Source: Seminavis robusta
Taxonomy: Eukaryota; Bacillariophyta; Bacillariophyceae; Naviculales; Naviculaceae
DNA: 64,000 nucleotides
Assembly (NCBI GenBank): GCA_903772945.1
Contig: CAICTM010000466.1
Location: forward strand, 1 to 64,000
Direction of reading: 5' to 3'
The stretch's first letter is position 1. Each line of letters starts with the position of its first letter. Shown piece after piece: positions 1-12,011 of the stretch. The notes under the pieces were generated by a model. That model was not told the origin of the DNA. It saw only the letters and a list, made by a program, of their open reading frames with translations, and did not search any database. A program made the position numbers and the translations under genes.

Positions 1-1218
1 GGCCCTTGCGGGCCTCCCGAGTGTGGAGTGCACCTAGAGCTGCAAGCCCTTGCCCTTGGATCTACTCCTTCTTGTTGAGGTCCGTGTCGAATGGCCCAGC
101 ACTCTGTTCTGTGCCTCAATACAAGGTTGATAGCTTGTATGTGACTTGATAGAGCTCTCTGCTTCTTAAACCAATCATCACAGTACTCACAACAATACCA
201 AACCATTTGTAGATAGGTACAAATCAACGTTAGCTTACAGACGTTACTGTTTTAGCATATAGAAAGTACTAGACACCGATAAAAATGTGCTTCTGAGTTC
301 CAAATAGACAGTTTCTGGGCTCTGTAGTGGCCTCCTTATAAAATGAGATTGTACTTAGCAATCCGTAAACTCGTCCTGGTGCATTCTGTATGTAGTTTGC
401 CTCCCAAATACATACGCATACCTAAGTAACCGAAAGGGCACGACTGGGTTGGCAAGGTTGTGGCTGTATGTTATTATCATGCATGCTACCTTACAAATCA
501 GGAGCTCGTCGGATCCGGTTGGATGACCTCACCTTCCGAAACTGCCGAATTACTACCAAAGCTTTAACCAGCGACGTCACGATTTTATATGCCAAACACG
601 TGGAATGGTACGGTAGGGGTGCTCCCGTTTTCGCGCTACCTAAAAATGCGCTTCTTAGATGTCATGAGTCGAACTCAAACCCTATCTAGGATCGAGTCGC
701 GAATAAGGCTAAGAGCCGTGTATTGCATTCGCCCCCTGACAAGGGTCACGGAAGGCACGACATCAGTCGGACAAGGAGAACATATGAATTAAAGTGCGGG
801 GCACTCTCCGGAGATTGGATGTAGACATGTGCGTCGCACGATGGCAATCCTACAAGGGGATCAGGCCTTGTATGGGTGTAAATACCTTATGTTCCAAGTC
901 TGGTAGACTGTGCCGCTACTGGCGGTAGTATGTCGGAGCCGTACAGTGCCATTGTTATTGACTCGGTCTGTGTGGTAAGGACCTTGTGCGTTGGCTGACC
1001 GTACTAACGGTTCTGATACTGATGAATCATCATAGTATCGTTGACATGGTGTTGATGAGGGACACGTGCCGTGTTCTCCTTATCGGTGTTTTTCTGGATA
1101 AGTCGTTGGCGACGTTCTGGTAATCAAGGTTTATGTCAAGTTGTTGGGTTGTAGTTGCCACTGGATCAAAGGCTGTGGCCAAGGCTGGTGCAGGTATACC
1201 ACTACCTGCAGGAGAAGA
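1..1218. other. gene-free, repeat-derived DNA at window start
   Basis: No open frame here has a recognisable domain or a good start context. The stretch contains a TATA-like sequence near 336-342 and a 57-bp block (671-727) that recurs near 19.6 kb, so it is probably old transposon sequence. Nothing else can be supported. Confidence 0.5.
671..727 (+). repeat. dispersed direct repeat, copy 1
   Basis: This 57-bp block starting GAACTCAAACCCTATC matches 19565-19621 in the same orientation with about five substitutions by eye. The flanks do not match over any obvious length. It is probably a fragment of the same transposon family; LTR-like ends are possible but not shown. Confidence 0.7.
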
Positions 1219-1231
1219 TGGTATCAGAGCC
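1219..1231 (+). other. candidate tRNA-iMet primer-binding site of an LTR-retrotransposon relic
   Basis: The 13-mer TGGTATCAGAGCC is the classical primer-binding-site sequence complementary to the 3' end of initiator tRNA-Met used by many Copia elements. A 13-base chance match in 64 kb is unlikely. No intact LTR or gag/pol frame was recognised beside it, so only a relic can be proposed. Confidence 0.4.
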
Positions 1232-4200
1232 AAAGGCTGTTAGGGATTCTTTCAGGGAAAACTGGAGAAGTCACGCTGTAGCCAGTAGAGGCAGTGGTGG
1301 GGGGATCAAGGGGTGTTGTTGGTTGATGGGGCTGTGTTACTGGATGACACTGTGTTGTCTCAAAGGCTGGTACTCAATCTGTTGTAGGGTCGTCATGCAA
1401 CAGAGAGTCAAGCCAAGATGTGGAGGGTACTCGATTCAGGTGGAACTGGGGAAAGTCACTGGAGAGTCACTCAACAATCAGTGAGAGAGGGAAAGAGTCA
1501 GTTATGTATTAATATCTATGCCACACCACGCTGCAGGTCTGTCTGGGGCTCAATCCTTTGGAGTTCCTTTTAAGCTCGGTAGGAGAGGCAGATAGGGGCA
1601 GAGAGGTGGCTGTGTCAATGAATTGGTGCACAATCTAGCCAAATACGCTAGAGGGGCAGCTTTTGTAGTTGTTCTTGTGGGGGTAGGATCCTGTGGAGAG
1701 AAGTTGGATATCCCAGGGAGGGGCTGTCAAAACTCTAAAAATGCAGCCAAGCCTGGAAATATGTCTTGTTCAGGGTGGAGACTGTGCTCAGTGGACCCAA
1801 CGTACAAGCTGAGACAGCATCCAACTGGTGGCAACTCAAGTCCTTACAGGAACTCTGTTGTTGTTTGTTGTTCCTCTTGGAGAGGAGTTAGATATCAACG
1901 GAGGGGTGTAACAGTACCTAGCAGGTGTTGATCAGTCAATCAGTCTGTATAGGGATAGGACTGGTTGGATCGGTAGGATCCGATTCCAACAAGGACGTCG
2001 GGGGAAACCCAGAGTGGCCGGTGAGAAAGTAAGAAATACAGCTGTAATTCTCTTCTCGGTGGTCACTGCAGGTATCTCGTGAAGTCCTGCTTGATGATAG
2101 TAGGCTTCGTACAGAGGAAGAGGTACGGTACGGAGAAGAGGTACGGTCGCGGGAAGATTGATCGATTCAGTGAGTCGCGAGTCTTGGATCAATTCGAAAT
2201 AGAAATTCGATTTGATTCGATTCAAGGAATGCGGTGAGTCCGGTTGCCTTAGGGGTAAGGTTAACCGAAGCCTGTTGTTGTTGCGGAAAATTCGATCGTA
2301 CGAAAAAAGGATCGACAATGGTGGTTTTGACGGTCGAGATCGGAGAACCTGCCCAACGTAATAGGATTTCAATTGGGATGGCTTTCGGTTCTGGACCTTC
2401 AAAGTTCTTGTTGTGTTCAATTTCTTCCAACTTGGTCGTCGGCGGTCGAGAAAAGAAAACCTGCCCGATCTCGTAGGATTTCAATTGGGATGGCTTTCTA
2501 ATCTGGACCGGAGAACGCCGCGTTGACAGTCGCTTGATAGGAGAGGTGCGCAGGAGATAGGAGGTATCGATCCTGTCGACTGGAGGGGCTTGAATGAGGG
2601 ATAAAGAGAGGAAAAGGGAGTGTGTTTCCTGTGATGACGTTGAGCGGATTCCTATAGTTTAACAGTACTCTTCAACAAGATAACAGAAAACAGGCTTCCT
2701 GAGGTCCTTTCGCTTCGTTTCAATGCTTCTAATGGTGCTAATAGGTAGTGTAATGGTATAGGTATGACCGATTGGTTGTGTTTGTTGCTATTAGTGTTGT
2801 TGTTCTTGTAGTGACAGATTCAGAGGGGAAGCTCCTCGATTCGATTCGGCTTCCCGTGAAAAAGTACTTACCGACTACACAACTTACCTTGGATACGGGG
2901 TTGTGTGTTTCCGAGGCTGCCTCGGCATACTGCCTCGGCCCACAGCTGGGACTATTCTAGCAACGCAGCTGATGGTTCTGCAGCGCTTGTGTTTAACAGG
3001 GTTCAGTGGGAACTCTCCGCGAAAGGAGCAACCTTTCGTTCCCTCTGAACAGTTGGTATTGACGCCCAAAAGACTCAATGTGCAGTACCGCTCCACAAAG
3101 GAGGCAACCAATCGGATGGCATGGCCGGTTCCAAACGCAGCAAGATATAACTCTCTACTTGTCATCGTCCGGAGGGGTGTCTTTTATCTGGACCGGCCAT
3201 GGCTGTCATTCAGCAAATGACTGCTTCATTGCATGGAGCAATTCGATTGATTCGCTCTCCTGGAGTGGAACTTGAGTCTACTGGACATGAAGATAGTGAA
3301 CCAGAATGATGTGGATCTCGAGCACCGGGGACGACAACCATCCTAGCTGGTTGGGGCAAATGACTCTGTGGGGCCAGAGAATACATTGCCCGTCATGATG
3401 GCGTTCTTCCCACCCTCGCAATTTGTGTGGCTGTCCGTAAACAGCCAACTTAGGGCTTAACACCCTAATGATAGTGGGGATGATGGGAAATGGTTGGACA
3501 CGTTGATCGGCTTGACTTCTCCTCAGTCAGCCATTTAAATCAATTCTAGACTGGTATGGAGACTCACCTGTACTAGATCGGCTCCTTTGGGGGCAGATCT
3601 CTTACAGCAGTTCTATGATCCATATTGAAAAAGGTCAATACAACCACAATGGTTTGGTGCAACCAACTACACTCGCTGCCGTGGATGTGTGACGGAATTG
3701 GATTTGCAATGAGGTGGATCGCTCTAAAGATCCCGAGAACTGAGTCTTTTCTGAGCTTTTGGACCTACTTTGGACTTGATGCCTTGTCTAAACCGAAGGC
3801 ACTCGGTTAGACTTCGCATCGTCCGTAGGATCGTGAATGTTCTATCGTGGTTCTAGCTAATATGCTTGAATCATATGGAGGACACAAAGCTGGTCGATCA
3901 AGACAAAGGGGTGAACTTTTGGGGCAAGCGGCAGGGGGGGAGAGGTGGATTGGAAAAGGAGGATATGGTTTGGGCTTCCAGCCGACTGGGGGGACTGTTG
4001 GGTATGTGCCTAGCTTGGGGCTGAAGAAAGTTATACTTTAGTACCTACAAACTCAGAGCTATGGTTACTATGATCCCAGGGTTCCTTGCACCCAGTGGGA
4101 GGGTAGGCAAAGCCTAAAATAACCCACATGACGGGCACTACTGGTGCCCATATTACGAACTTGGCCGTCTGCCCCTTGCCTGAGGAAGGAGGAATGGAGT

Positions 4201-5946
4201 ATGATTTGGAAACTCAGATACATCCATCTCCTATTTCAGATAGATCCATCTCCTATTTCAAAACCAACCATCGTCTCACTAAATGAGTATTAATTAATTG
4301 TCTCACTTATACCGTTCGATGCATCACAATGCTATGATCGCATCAACCACGTGCCAGCAATCACTGGCTTGGCCGGGCACATTGGAATCCCTCAGACTAC
4401 AACACAGTAAGAGTTATGGCACCTACCAAGAAAACACCCACCACGCTCCCACAGCCTATGCATCTACAAGCAAACCTACGGAGGCCCCCAGCGAGCAGCC
4501 CTTGGCCAGAAGCCACTTGGAGGAAAGGACAGGGTAAGGTGATCCTGGAAGTTGGGCAGTGCTGATATTTGCTATTATGGTGAACATCATTTCGCACCTC
4601 GGGCTCTGTTGGGCCTGACCAGCCACCTTCACCAGGCCAGCTGATCTTCTCTGAATAGCACTGATTCATTATCATTGACGATTACCTCTGCCAACATCGG
4701 CGCCACCACCCAGTATATGACTGGCGAGAGAACTCCTCACCCAGGGCCCAAACAGGCACAGACATGTGGGAAGGACACTTATGGTCAACTGGGGGACCAT
4801 CAACCAGGGCAAATACTACTGGTACCTCCCGACTACAAGTGAAACCCAGACAGCCGCCAAGATGGTTCTAACGTCCCATAGGGACTATCCAGCCTCGAGT
4901 CTATCACGTTTGACGGGCGAAGGGAGTTGAGGACAACCTCGGAGGTTCCTGGCGCTCCACGTGCGACATGACCCTTACGAATGGTATAAGCGCGGTGTGC
5001 TAGCTCCTCCCTGGTTCCCGCACAATAGTCCCTCCTTCCTGCACTCATCATCCACGCAGACATCACATAGACATAGACGGGCTCAGAAGGCCGCGGGTGT
5101 GCTCACGGTTAAAAAGACGGCAGCACCTGCCCAAACCAAGATGCGTGTGTCCTCACACAGCAGACCACAGCGCCAAGCCAACCACACCTACGACTGGACT
5201 TGGCGCTTTGCGCTCTCCAACTCCGAACTCACCACTATCCATGATATATTATCCTATGTGTGTGATTTCTCAATCCAACTCGACCGGTCTCACGGTTGGA
5301 TGGCCACGTGCGATTTAGCACGATCTGACCGTCCTCTATATGGAGGATGCATAACCAAGATATGCCTGAATGTATTTCTCACATTTCGGTCACACCACTC
5401 CACGAGTTCTCTGTCTGCGCATGCATCGTCTTCAGCGGCCAGTGCGCTTCCGATCTACCCGTATACGAGAGCAAGCAGTGAGGCGTCGTCAAGATAGCTG
5501 CACAGTGGCGGCTTCGCTTCTCCTCGCACCGTTCAGAGTGCCAGATGGGGCTTTGACAAGGAGGCAGTGCCATTGTATCCACCTGGAGACACGGCTCGAA
5601 GAGCATGAGAACCATGCATCCAGACTACCCATCCTTTGGACATCTAGTGCAACGAGAATATCACAATGTGCGCGCCGCGGAACCAATGGCGTTCTCTTCA
5701 GTCTCGTCCTTGTAGTACCCCTCACGGCAGGAATCAGGAAGACTACACTCGCTCAGAGGCGTGAGGTAGACGCAGAGGGTAGTGCGTCCATTGGACAGAG
5801 GCAATCGCTCCATCACATCTAGGCAACGAGCGTCCCGTCTTTACAGCTCTGGGCTGCGCGACATGTGCGGCTCGTAACTCTCTCGCCACTGTAGGCGTGA
5901 GGTACTATGGGAGAAAGATCCTCGATGTTTTGCGGGTTCCCTCCTC
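1232..5946. other. decayed gene-free DNA with small local duplications
   Basis: Short open frames occur on both strands, but none shows a motif, a coherent length or a supported start. A roughly 45-bp block near 2345-2397 is repeated imperfectly at 2455-2510. A 22-bp unit (CATCTCCTATTTCAGATA-like) is duplicated in tandem near 4216-4260. The motif TTAATTAATTGTCTCAC near 4290 recurs near 9168, suggesting a shared element end. I see no gene. Confidence 0.5.
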
Positions 5947-6039
5947 GTGCGACACTGGGAGCTCTCTTGGCCTCCTGCGCATACCTTCGCATCAAGCTCC
6001 GCCCCTCGTTTTCTTTCCTCTCGAAGATGGCATACTGCC

Positions 6040-6215
6040 AAGCCCCAAGTGTCACGACAGAACGACAGTTTCATTATGGATGCCTTTTCAGAAGCAGGAT
6101 ACAAAGGAGACATGCTAAGGCAGCTCAATTTGGCCAGAATGTACCTCAAAGTCATTACACTCAGTGACAATGCAGACGCAGGTGGACAAAACCTACGACT
6201 GGAGAGCTTACAAAC
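6040..6215 (+). mobile_element. relic of an RT-associated retroelement domain
   Basis: The plus-strand translation carries RQNDSFIMDAFSEAGYKG, then LRQLNLARMYLKVITLSD. This resembles the segment found between the reverse-transcriptase and RNase H parts of non-LTR-like ORFs in diatoms (P-R-x-x-D-x-F-I-M, then L-x-x-x-N-x-x-R-x-x-L-x-x-x-T-L-x-D). The flanking frames are broken and no RT catalytic box was found upstream. It is a dead fragment; the family assignment is from pattern memory. Confidence 0.5.
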
Positions 6216-8250
6216 GGTGAGAATACACCACACTTGGTTTGGGAATTGGCCGCTAGAGCCAACCGTCCCAGTTCGGTGTGCCGGTTAGCAGTTTAGACGC
6301 AACTGGAAAATTAGCCCTGTGCAAAACCTTCGGCTTCCCCGAGAGTTGGTGGACCACTGTCAACAGCTGCGATGAAACACACCTCCATCGGGAACGGACA
6401 TGTCATATCAAGAGTCCGGCCCTTGAGCCTACACTGGACAGCGGTACCCTCATTCTCTCTCTGACTGCCCTGTTTTTTCCCTCTGGCGAGTCCTTCTGTT
6501 GTATATCTAGGTGGCTGCTTAGATAACCACACCTTGATAAATATCGGCAGATGCCATCTCCGATAGATGCTCTCCGCCTTTAGTTTTGGGTCGGATACAT
6601 AGATAGTGGTGAGCTTGTTAGCCTTTCCGTCCCTCGTCTGGCTTTGATGCCGGACCGGTGATGAGGAAGAGCTGTAGGGCCGTCTCATGCATCGTGGTAC
6701 TGGCGGCAAATTAGCACAGATGACCCCATTGGCTCATTGTCAGACACGGACCTCCCAAAAGGATGGTTGACGCAATCTTCTGTTCATCACTCTAACTGTT
6801 GCTCCCTTCTTGGCAAATACCTCCAACTAATCGATTTTTGTGAAAGCTCTGTGTCTTCGCTCTCAAACGGCGCTAATTATTAGAAGCACTCTGTCTTAAT
6901 GCTTTGCACCCCGCACCCCAGGAGCGACAGGTCTCCACACTCCTCAAAGAATCCTCGCCGCTCCCACTTCGCCCACTGCACGGACCACCCGCACCACCTT
7001 CAGTTGGATTTGCTGTGTGACTCATCCGCTATGACTAAGCCTTCACCGCCCCGCTCGCACCCATCCCAGTCATCTGTCATATTCAAGACCTGCTTTAGCG
7101 TACGCGTATCTGAGAGATATAGACCAACAACAGTCAAAGCGATCTGCCCCGACTGTGTCATCCTGGCTGGCCGTGGGAGTAAAATCAAAGTCAGGATCGA
7201 GCCGAAGGTGTACTTCTTGTTTAACAGAGGCAAGAGACACTAATTAATGTAGAGTCTGATGATGCTGCCTGTGAGCCATTCTCTAGCCCGGACTTATTAT
7301 AGTTAGTACTGTACGGCGCTCAAGCCTCACACCGACGTGTATACACAAGGTAACTTGTATGTTCCAGAGGACCAATAAGAATTCGCTATGCTACGAAGAG
7401 AGCACGTGAGAAAGGAAGTATTACTATAATCAACAGCGCTCGTTGGCGAGCAATGATGCTTACCAGCGAACTCATCGACGCGCAGTATGATTAGTTTCAT
7501 AGCATCAATAATCAGAGTGAACTAATGCAAGGGAATGAGATGGCCGTAGAAATGCTAAGCAAATGATAGTCCGCACTCTGGTGCATCGTTCGACTCTCCA
7601 GTGGAAGGATCATCATAGGCTGTGACGGCAAGCAGCACTGAAAGCAATGGAATCCATCTTCGAACAACCAGCAACAAAAGGGACTATGACCTGCGCGTGG
7701 AAGCAGAGCAATCCTGAAGCAACTACGGAGCGCAAAGTGCAAGTTCTTTACCGTTGGGTGAAAGGGACCAGGATGACACAAGAGACCCACCCGGCACTCC
7801 GACCGGAGCTGCTGCTGGAAACGACCTCCACCATGGCTGTTGAGACGATGGGCTATTCGAATATAGAGATGGACACCAGGGCAAAAGCCACATGGGACTG
7901 CACCAGTTCACCCCTTCACATCCATTCCCATGACGCGTGACATCAAGTTCAAGGCGCGAAAATCGCGCGATTCACTGAGAGAAGTTACACAATCGAGAAG
8001 TCACATTCAGAAACCCTACGAAAACAAGTGAAAGAAAGCGTCCGAATGAGAAAACTACCCAACGAGCTGGACAGAGAGCGCCCAGGCCCGGCGCGATTGC
8101 AGCCCCCACAACGATTGAGGTACACACGCCTCAGACACTGGAGAGGTCGGACGGAACATGACATTCGAGAAAATGGCAAGACCACAGCAACTGTCCGGAT
8201 GGGACTCCGAAAGACCATCCACGTGTCTCTGTGACTCCACCATGCTAGCG
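6216..8250. other. gene-free decayed sequence
   Basis: Only short, motif-free frames are visible on both strands. The position between two retroelement fragments makes it likely to be decayed element DNA, but I cannot identify any specific part of it. Confidence 0.4.
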
Positions 8251-8252
8251 GA

Positions 8253-8690
8253 ATGGAAGAAACAATTGAGGAGCTGAACAAGTGGATGAAGAAGAGGCAC
8301 ACCCACCAGACTCCGAACACAGATTCTCCCACCTCAACCGGTGGCACCAAGGCGACACCACTCCACCCAACACCGCCAGATTCCAACCTCCATCCGCCAA
8401 CCATCGCCGACCAAACCAAACTTGGCTGGTGGAACTTGTACTTGGCAGGGTCTCCCAATCCTTCCAACACATCCAAAACACCACCTGCAACGACTAAGAA
8501 GAACGGAGATGGCGGCCTGGACCAGCGCCTTCATCAAACAGCTGGAGCCTACACTTCAACCTTGGACCAACCGAAATGAAGCCGTCCATGGCACTACCCT
8601 CACTCCCAACCAACTATCCCAACTGGACACTCTACGGAACGGGTTCGACAACAGTACACCCAAGGCACATAGGCCTACTCCCCGTTGACC
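8253..8690 (+). mobile_element. relic of retroelement C-terminal (post-RNase H) region
   Basis: Across at least one frameshift the plus strand encodes GWWNLYLGRVSQSFQHIQ, then WTSAFIKQLEPTLQPW, then TNRNEAVHGTTLTPNQL. This follows the W..L..GR.S..W...Q / W...LI..LW...W..RN...HG pattern seen after the RNase H domain of diatom retroelement ORFs, and it also resembles the minus-strand copy at 17.5-17.75 kb. Codons and frame are disrupted, so it is non-functional. Confidence 0.55.
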
Positions 8691-8849
8691 ACTGGAGAGT
8701 CCACCCGACACCAAAACCCACACCCTTACATTCACTATCGACAAGACAAAAAGATGGCTTGAATCTACCACCTGGCCCGAACAGAGTTCAGAAGCAACTT
8801 GCTCCAGCAATCGACAGCTCCAACGGCAACAGCAACTGATGATCACACA

Positions 8850-9600
8850 TTTTAGTCTTAATCCGGATTAGGCCACTGCGCCCCCGGTCACTCCACGAAG
8901 AGGCATCATGTGTAGGGAGAAACAAGGACCTGTCCCCTCCGTTGGGACGGAGGTGAAAGACGAGCGAGCTAGTTAGCTAGTTACAATCGTGCTTTATGAG
9001 GTACATCCTCTTGTTCAATGAAACTGAATGCTATTCCCCTCGTGTCGTGCGAACACCCACATAAACGACTCAGTTGCTTGGGCCCTCGGGCTCGATTCGT
9101 ACCAGCGTTGACAAAGGTCCTCCGGACCAGATAGGTAGTCTGCCTAAAACTAGTACTTTTTATATATATTAATTAATTGTCTCACAAATCATCTCTAATT
9201 TTAGGAGACGATGACCATCGACTCTTGCATCGTTCGATCTTCTCCTGTGGCTTTCTTTATCGTGCTGTCTTAAAAGTGAATTGTCACGAATGACATTTCC
9301 ACAGAGGTTCAGGCAAATAAATAAAGTTGCCCTCTAGATAGCTCTACGGTAAACTCCCACACACACTACATATTATCTTGATGTTTGCAAAATCCTTACA
9401 TGCTCATCATCTCCTAATAGGCACCTTGTCAAGCAACGACCGACAGCCAATTTGGTCCGCCACGCTTTGATGTCTGTCGCCATCCAGGCCTCTTTTAAAA
9501 TCATCTGTCCCTTTTGAGGTCACTTGAAGATCACATCTGGCAATAGATCTCTACCCTCTCTTATTATAACAAGTCCCCTTCACATTGCAGTTGTTCTTGT
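8850..9600. other. intergenic, no gene seen
   Basis: AT-rich stretch with stops in all frames. It contains the TTAATTAATTGTCTCAC motif near 9168 shared with about 4290. No other structure was noticed. Confidence 0.4.
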
Positions 9601-10445
9601 TATCTTTCTTCATTGCTCTTCCTTGTCTCTGGTGCTATGTCTACTAGCATGGTTTCGATCTTCCCACAAATTACACCATTGCTGGATCAAAATTGATGCT
9701 AGATTGTTGATCCATAGAGTGCCTGTCCATGCGATTTCCTGGAGTGAGAACACACACTCGGTGCAGGTACTTGTCTTGATGTTTGGGCCTAGAGTTTGGA
9801 CCAATTTCCCCCGCCCCAGCCAATTCGGTGCTGTGCCTCTTGACACCAAGTCGTGGTACTTAAACCTGGATAATGCAATGCAGCCTATCCAGCGGAATCT
9901 CGATCAAGAAAAATCAGATCCACCTTGCACAGTTTTGTGCGAATAGCATGCTGCATTGGTCTTCCCCACTTGTAAGTTAACATCCACATGGGAACACCTG
10001 TAGATGTGATTCTCAGTTTCATTGTCATATGCGTGCATCGTAGACACAGATCTGTGTGGTCATACTTGAGTGTGTCTCTGTAGTACTGACTAGTTTGGAA
10101 CCCCACTAGTAAGAAGCTCAAAAGGAATTTGATCATAGTCGGCTTGTGGTTCTCGGATTTACCCCTCTTCCATGGACAGTAATCAATCAGATCTGGGGTA
10201 GTATGTCCTCATCCCATTGAGCCTTCTGGTCGGCCAAATAGTCTTGACGAACAAGGGCTGATTGATCATTGCATATGCGCCTCAGAGTGCTCCGTAGCTT
10301 GTAGATGCATGTTAGAACCCGGAAGATGTATTTATGCTAAATTTACAATTCCCGGCACACTTTATCTAGTGTGATCTTCCGCTAAATGTCGCTTCATGAA
10401 ACTTCCTGCAAGCAAGCTTGTCTTCTCGGCAGCTCAACGACAAGA

Positions 10446-11345
10446 GGACAAAGCAAACGAACCAGATAGAGATGCCAAGCAACGAAAGAGGAACCGAAAC
10501 TGATCATTATTCTTCTGTACACTCCAACACCTGGACGACCCCAATACACAAGGTAATCAACGACCTCAAGAAGAGCCATAGCCTTGAATGGATTAGAACG
10601 TCTATGTCCTACCATCGATTCACCAACCTGCGAGAGATGTTTATGGGCGACCTATCGAGGAAGCTCACCAATGACGTCATCTCCACCGAATTCCAAAATG
10701 AAACCTGCAACTGCAAGCCAGGAAACAAGAAAGACGGTCAATGCCGATTTGACGACCGCTATAGAAACAAACTGGTATCAAATGCATAAACTCAGGCAAG
10801 AAATACATTGGGGCAACCTAACGAAACGTCAAAGAACGAACATACCAACACTTCACCGACGTCATGCGTCTCCTCTACGGAAAACGCAAATCAGATTCAT
10901 TCATACGCAAGACACTTCGCCAACGAATTCCAAAACTTCGCAGCTCCTTCACCATTCCGACTCAACGGCACCATTCAAAGGAACAGCATCGAAATTAGCA
11001 TCCTATGGCAAGGCAACCCCATCAGCACTGTCAAGACCTTCGGGACACGACACTGCAGCCTATGCAACAGGGAGCGACTCGAGATACTGAAACGATTCAG
11101 AGAATCGCCGGAAAAGCTGATCAACTCCTGCAACGAAATATACGGAGCATGCCGACATAAACCACGATTTCATAAGTACCACAATAGCGCAAGCACTGAT
11201 GATTCCCATGGGGCATGAAAAATCAAACAACCGAAAAGTTACCACAGAGTAAAGCCTGTGTTTTAGCGATTCAGCAGTTTGTGAGTAAACTTACTTAGTT
11301 CAGTCACTTTTTGCTAAAATCGTATGAGCTCACTGTGCTTTTAAA
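10446..11345 (+). mobile_element. retroelement 3' fragment with GIY-YIG-like endonuclease domain, nested insertion
   Basis: The plus strand encodes a degenerate frame with CNCKPGNKKDGQCRFDDR, then KKYIGAT followed by a stop and RNVKERTYQHFTDVMRLL, then SYARHFANEF. The end carries ILWQGNPISTVKTFGTRHC..C..ER and INSCNEIYGACRHK. The K-x-Y-I-G-x-T core and the following helix look like a GIY-YIG endonuclease, as at the C-terminus of Penelope-like retroelements (known family feature; assignment here is inference). It sits inside the minus-strand RNase H relic. Its last 83 bp recur inverted at 15951-16034. At least one stop and two frameshifts are present. Confidence 0.6.
11232..11314 (+). repeat. 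3'-end repeat of the GIY-YIG-like element, copy 1
   Basis: An 83-bp segment starting CGAAAAGTTACCACAGAGT and ending CAGTCACTTTTTGC is found in reverse orientation at 15951-16034 with roughly ten differences. The two copies stop matching at the same TTTTTGC end, which marks a shared element boundary. Confidence 0.75.
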
Positions 11346-12011
11346 CAACGAGTAGTAAGTCAAAAGCGCTTTGTGCTTGTTCTGATGCGACTTGATGGCC
11401 TGGTACTGCGACAGCTCCTCGGAAGTTCTCCTCGATCTGATGCAGAACATCCCAATCTGACTGACACCAGTGAATTATTTTGGTGGGATCACCAGATGTA
11501 ATTGAGACAATTCTTGCTTTTGTTGGTCGCGGACTTGTTGTCATACCTACCTGAGTAGGTAGATGCAAGATGTACGGCACCAGTGTTGTTTGAGAGAAGA
11601 ACAGCAAGAGCTCTGGGCCCAGCACAGCATCCCATGGTAAACCCCAAAACATTGGCCAGAAATCTTGCTGGTCTGACAACACCCATGCAAAACTAACTAG
11701 CTTCCAGCTCTCTTCAATAATGTCGGCGGCTCCATCGCAAGCTTGCCACACGAAAAGGGACCGCCATAGTCGCATCACACAATATATGCATCCAACGTCC
11801 GCACCAATTTTGGCAACAAAGGTTGTTCCAATGGCTTTCGCATTGTTAGAAAAGCTTCAAAAGCGACCCGTCTGAGTTGGCAGTGGTTACCGCTGCAAAT
11901 TGGCACAGTTTCTCTCGCTGCTTGAATTGCTCTAAGTTTATGAAGAAATGTGTGATACAGGGTTGAGTTATGTTTCTCGCTGCAGGGAAATGTGGGCATT
12001 GTGAACTTCAA

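Larger units (their letters stand above)
9610..12011 (-). mobile_element. RNase H-bearing retroelement relic, copy 2 (split by a nested element)
   Basis: Reading the minus strand from 12011 downward gives RTLDAYIV, CDGAADI..FAWVLSDQ (near 11.7 kb) and IKSHQNKHKALL (near 11.37 kb). It then jumps to a degenerate DKLA..FMKRHLAEDHTR-like segment (10.38-10.44 kb), NHKPTMIKFLLSFLLVG (10.1 kb) and WINNLASILIQQWCNLWEDR (9.7 kb). The same order occurs in the better-preserved copy at 17.2-19.0 kb. The gap between the HQ and DKLA segments is filled by a plus-strand element (10446-11345). Many stops and frameshifts make it dead. The RNase H residues D (SDG-like), H and D are partly recognisable. Confidence 0.7.

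Noticed and set aside
4961-5497. Plus-strand open frame of 178 codons
   Set aside because: Histidine/serine-rich with no domain; codon use and setting look like decayed DNA; competing frames overlap it.
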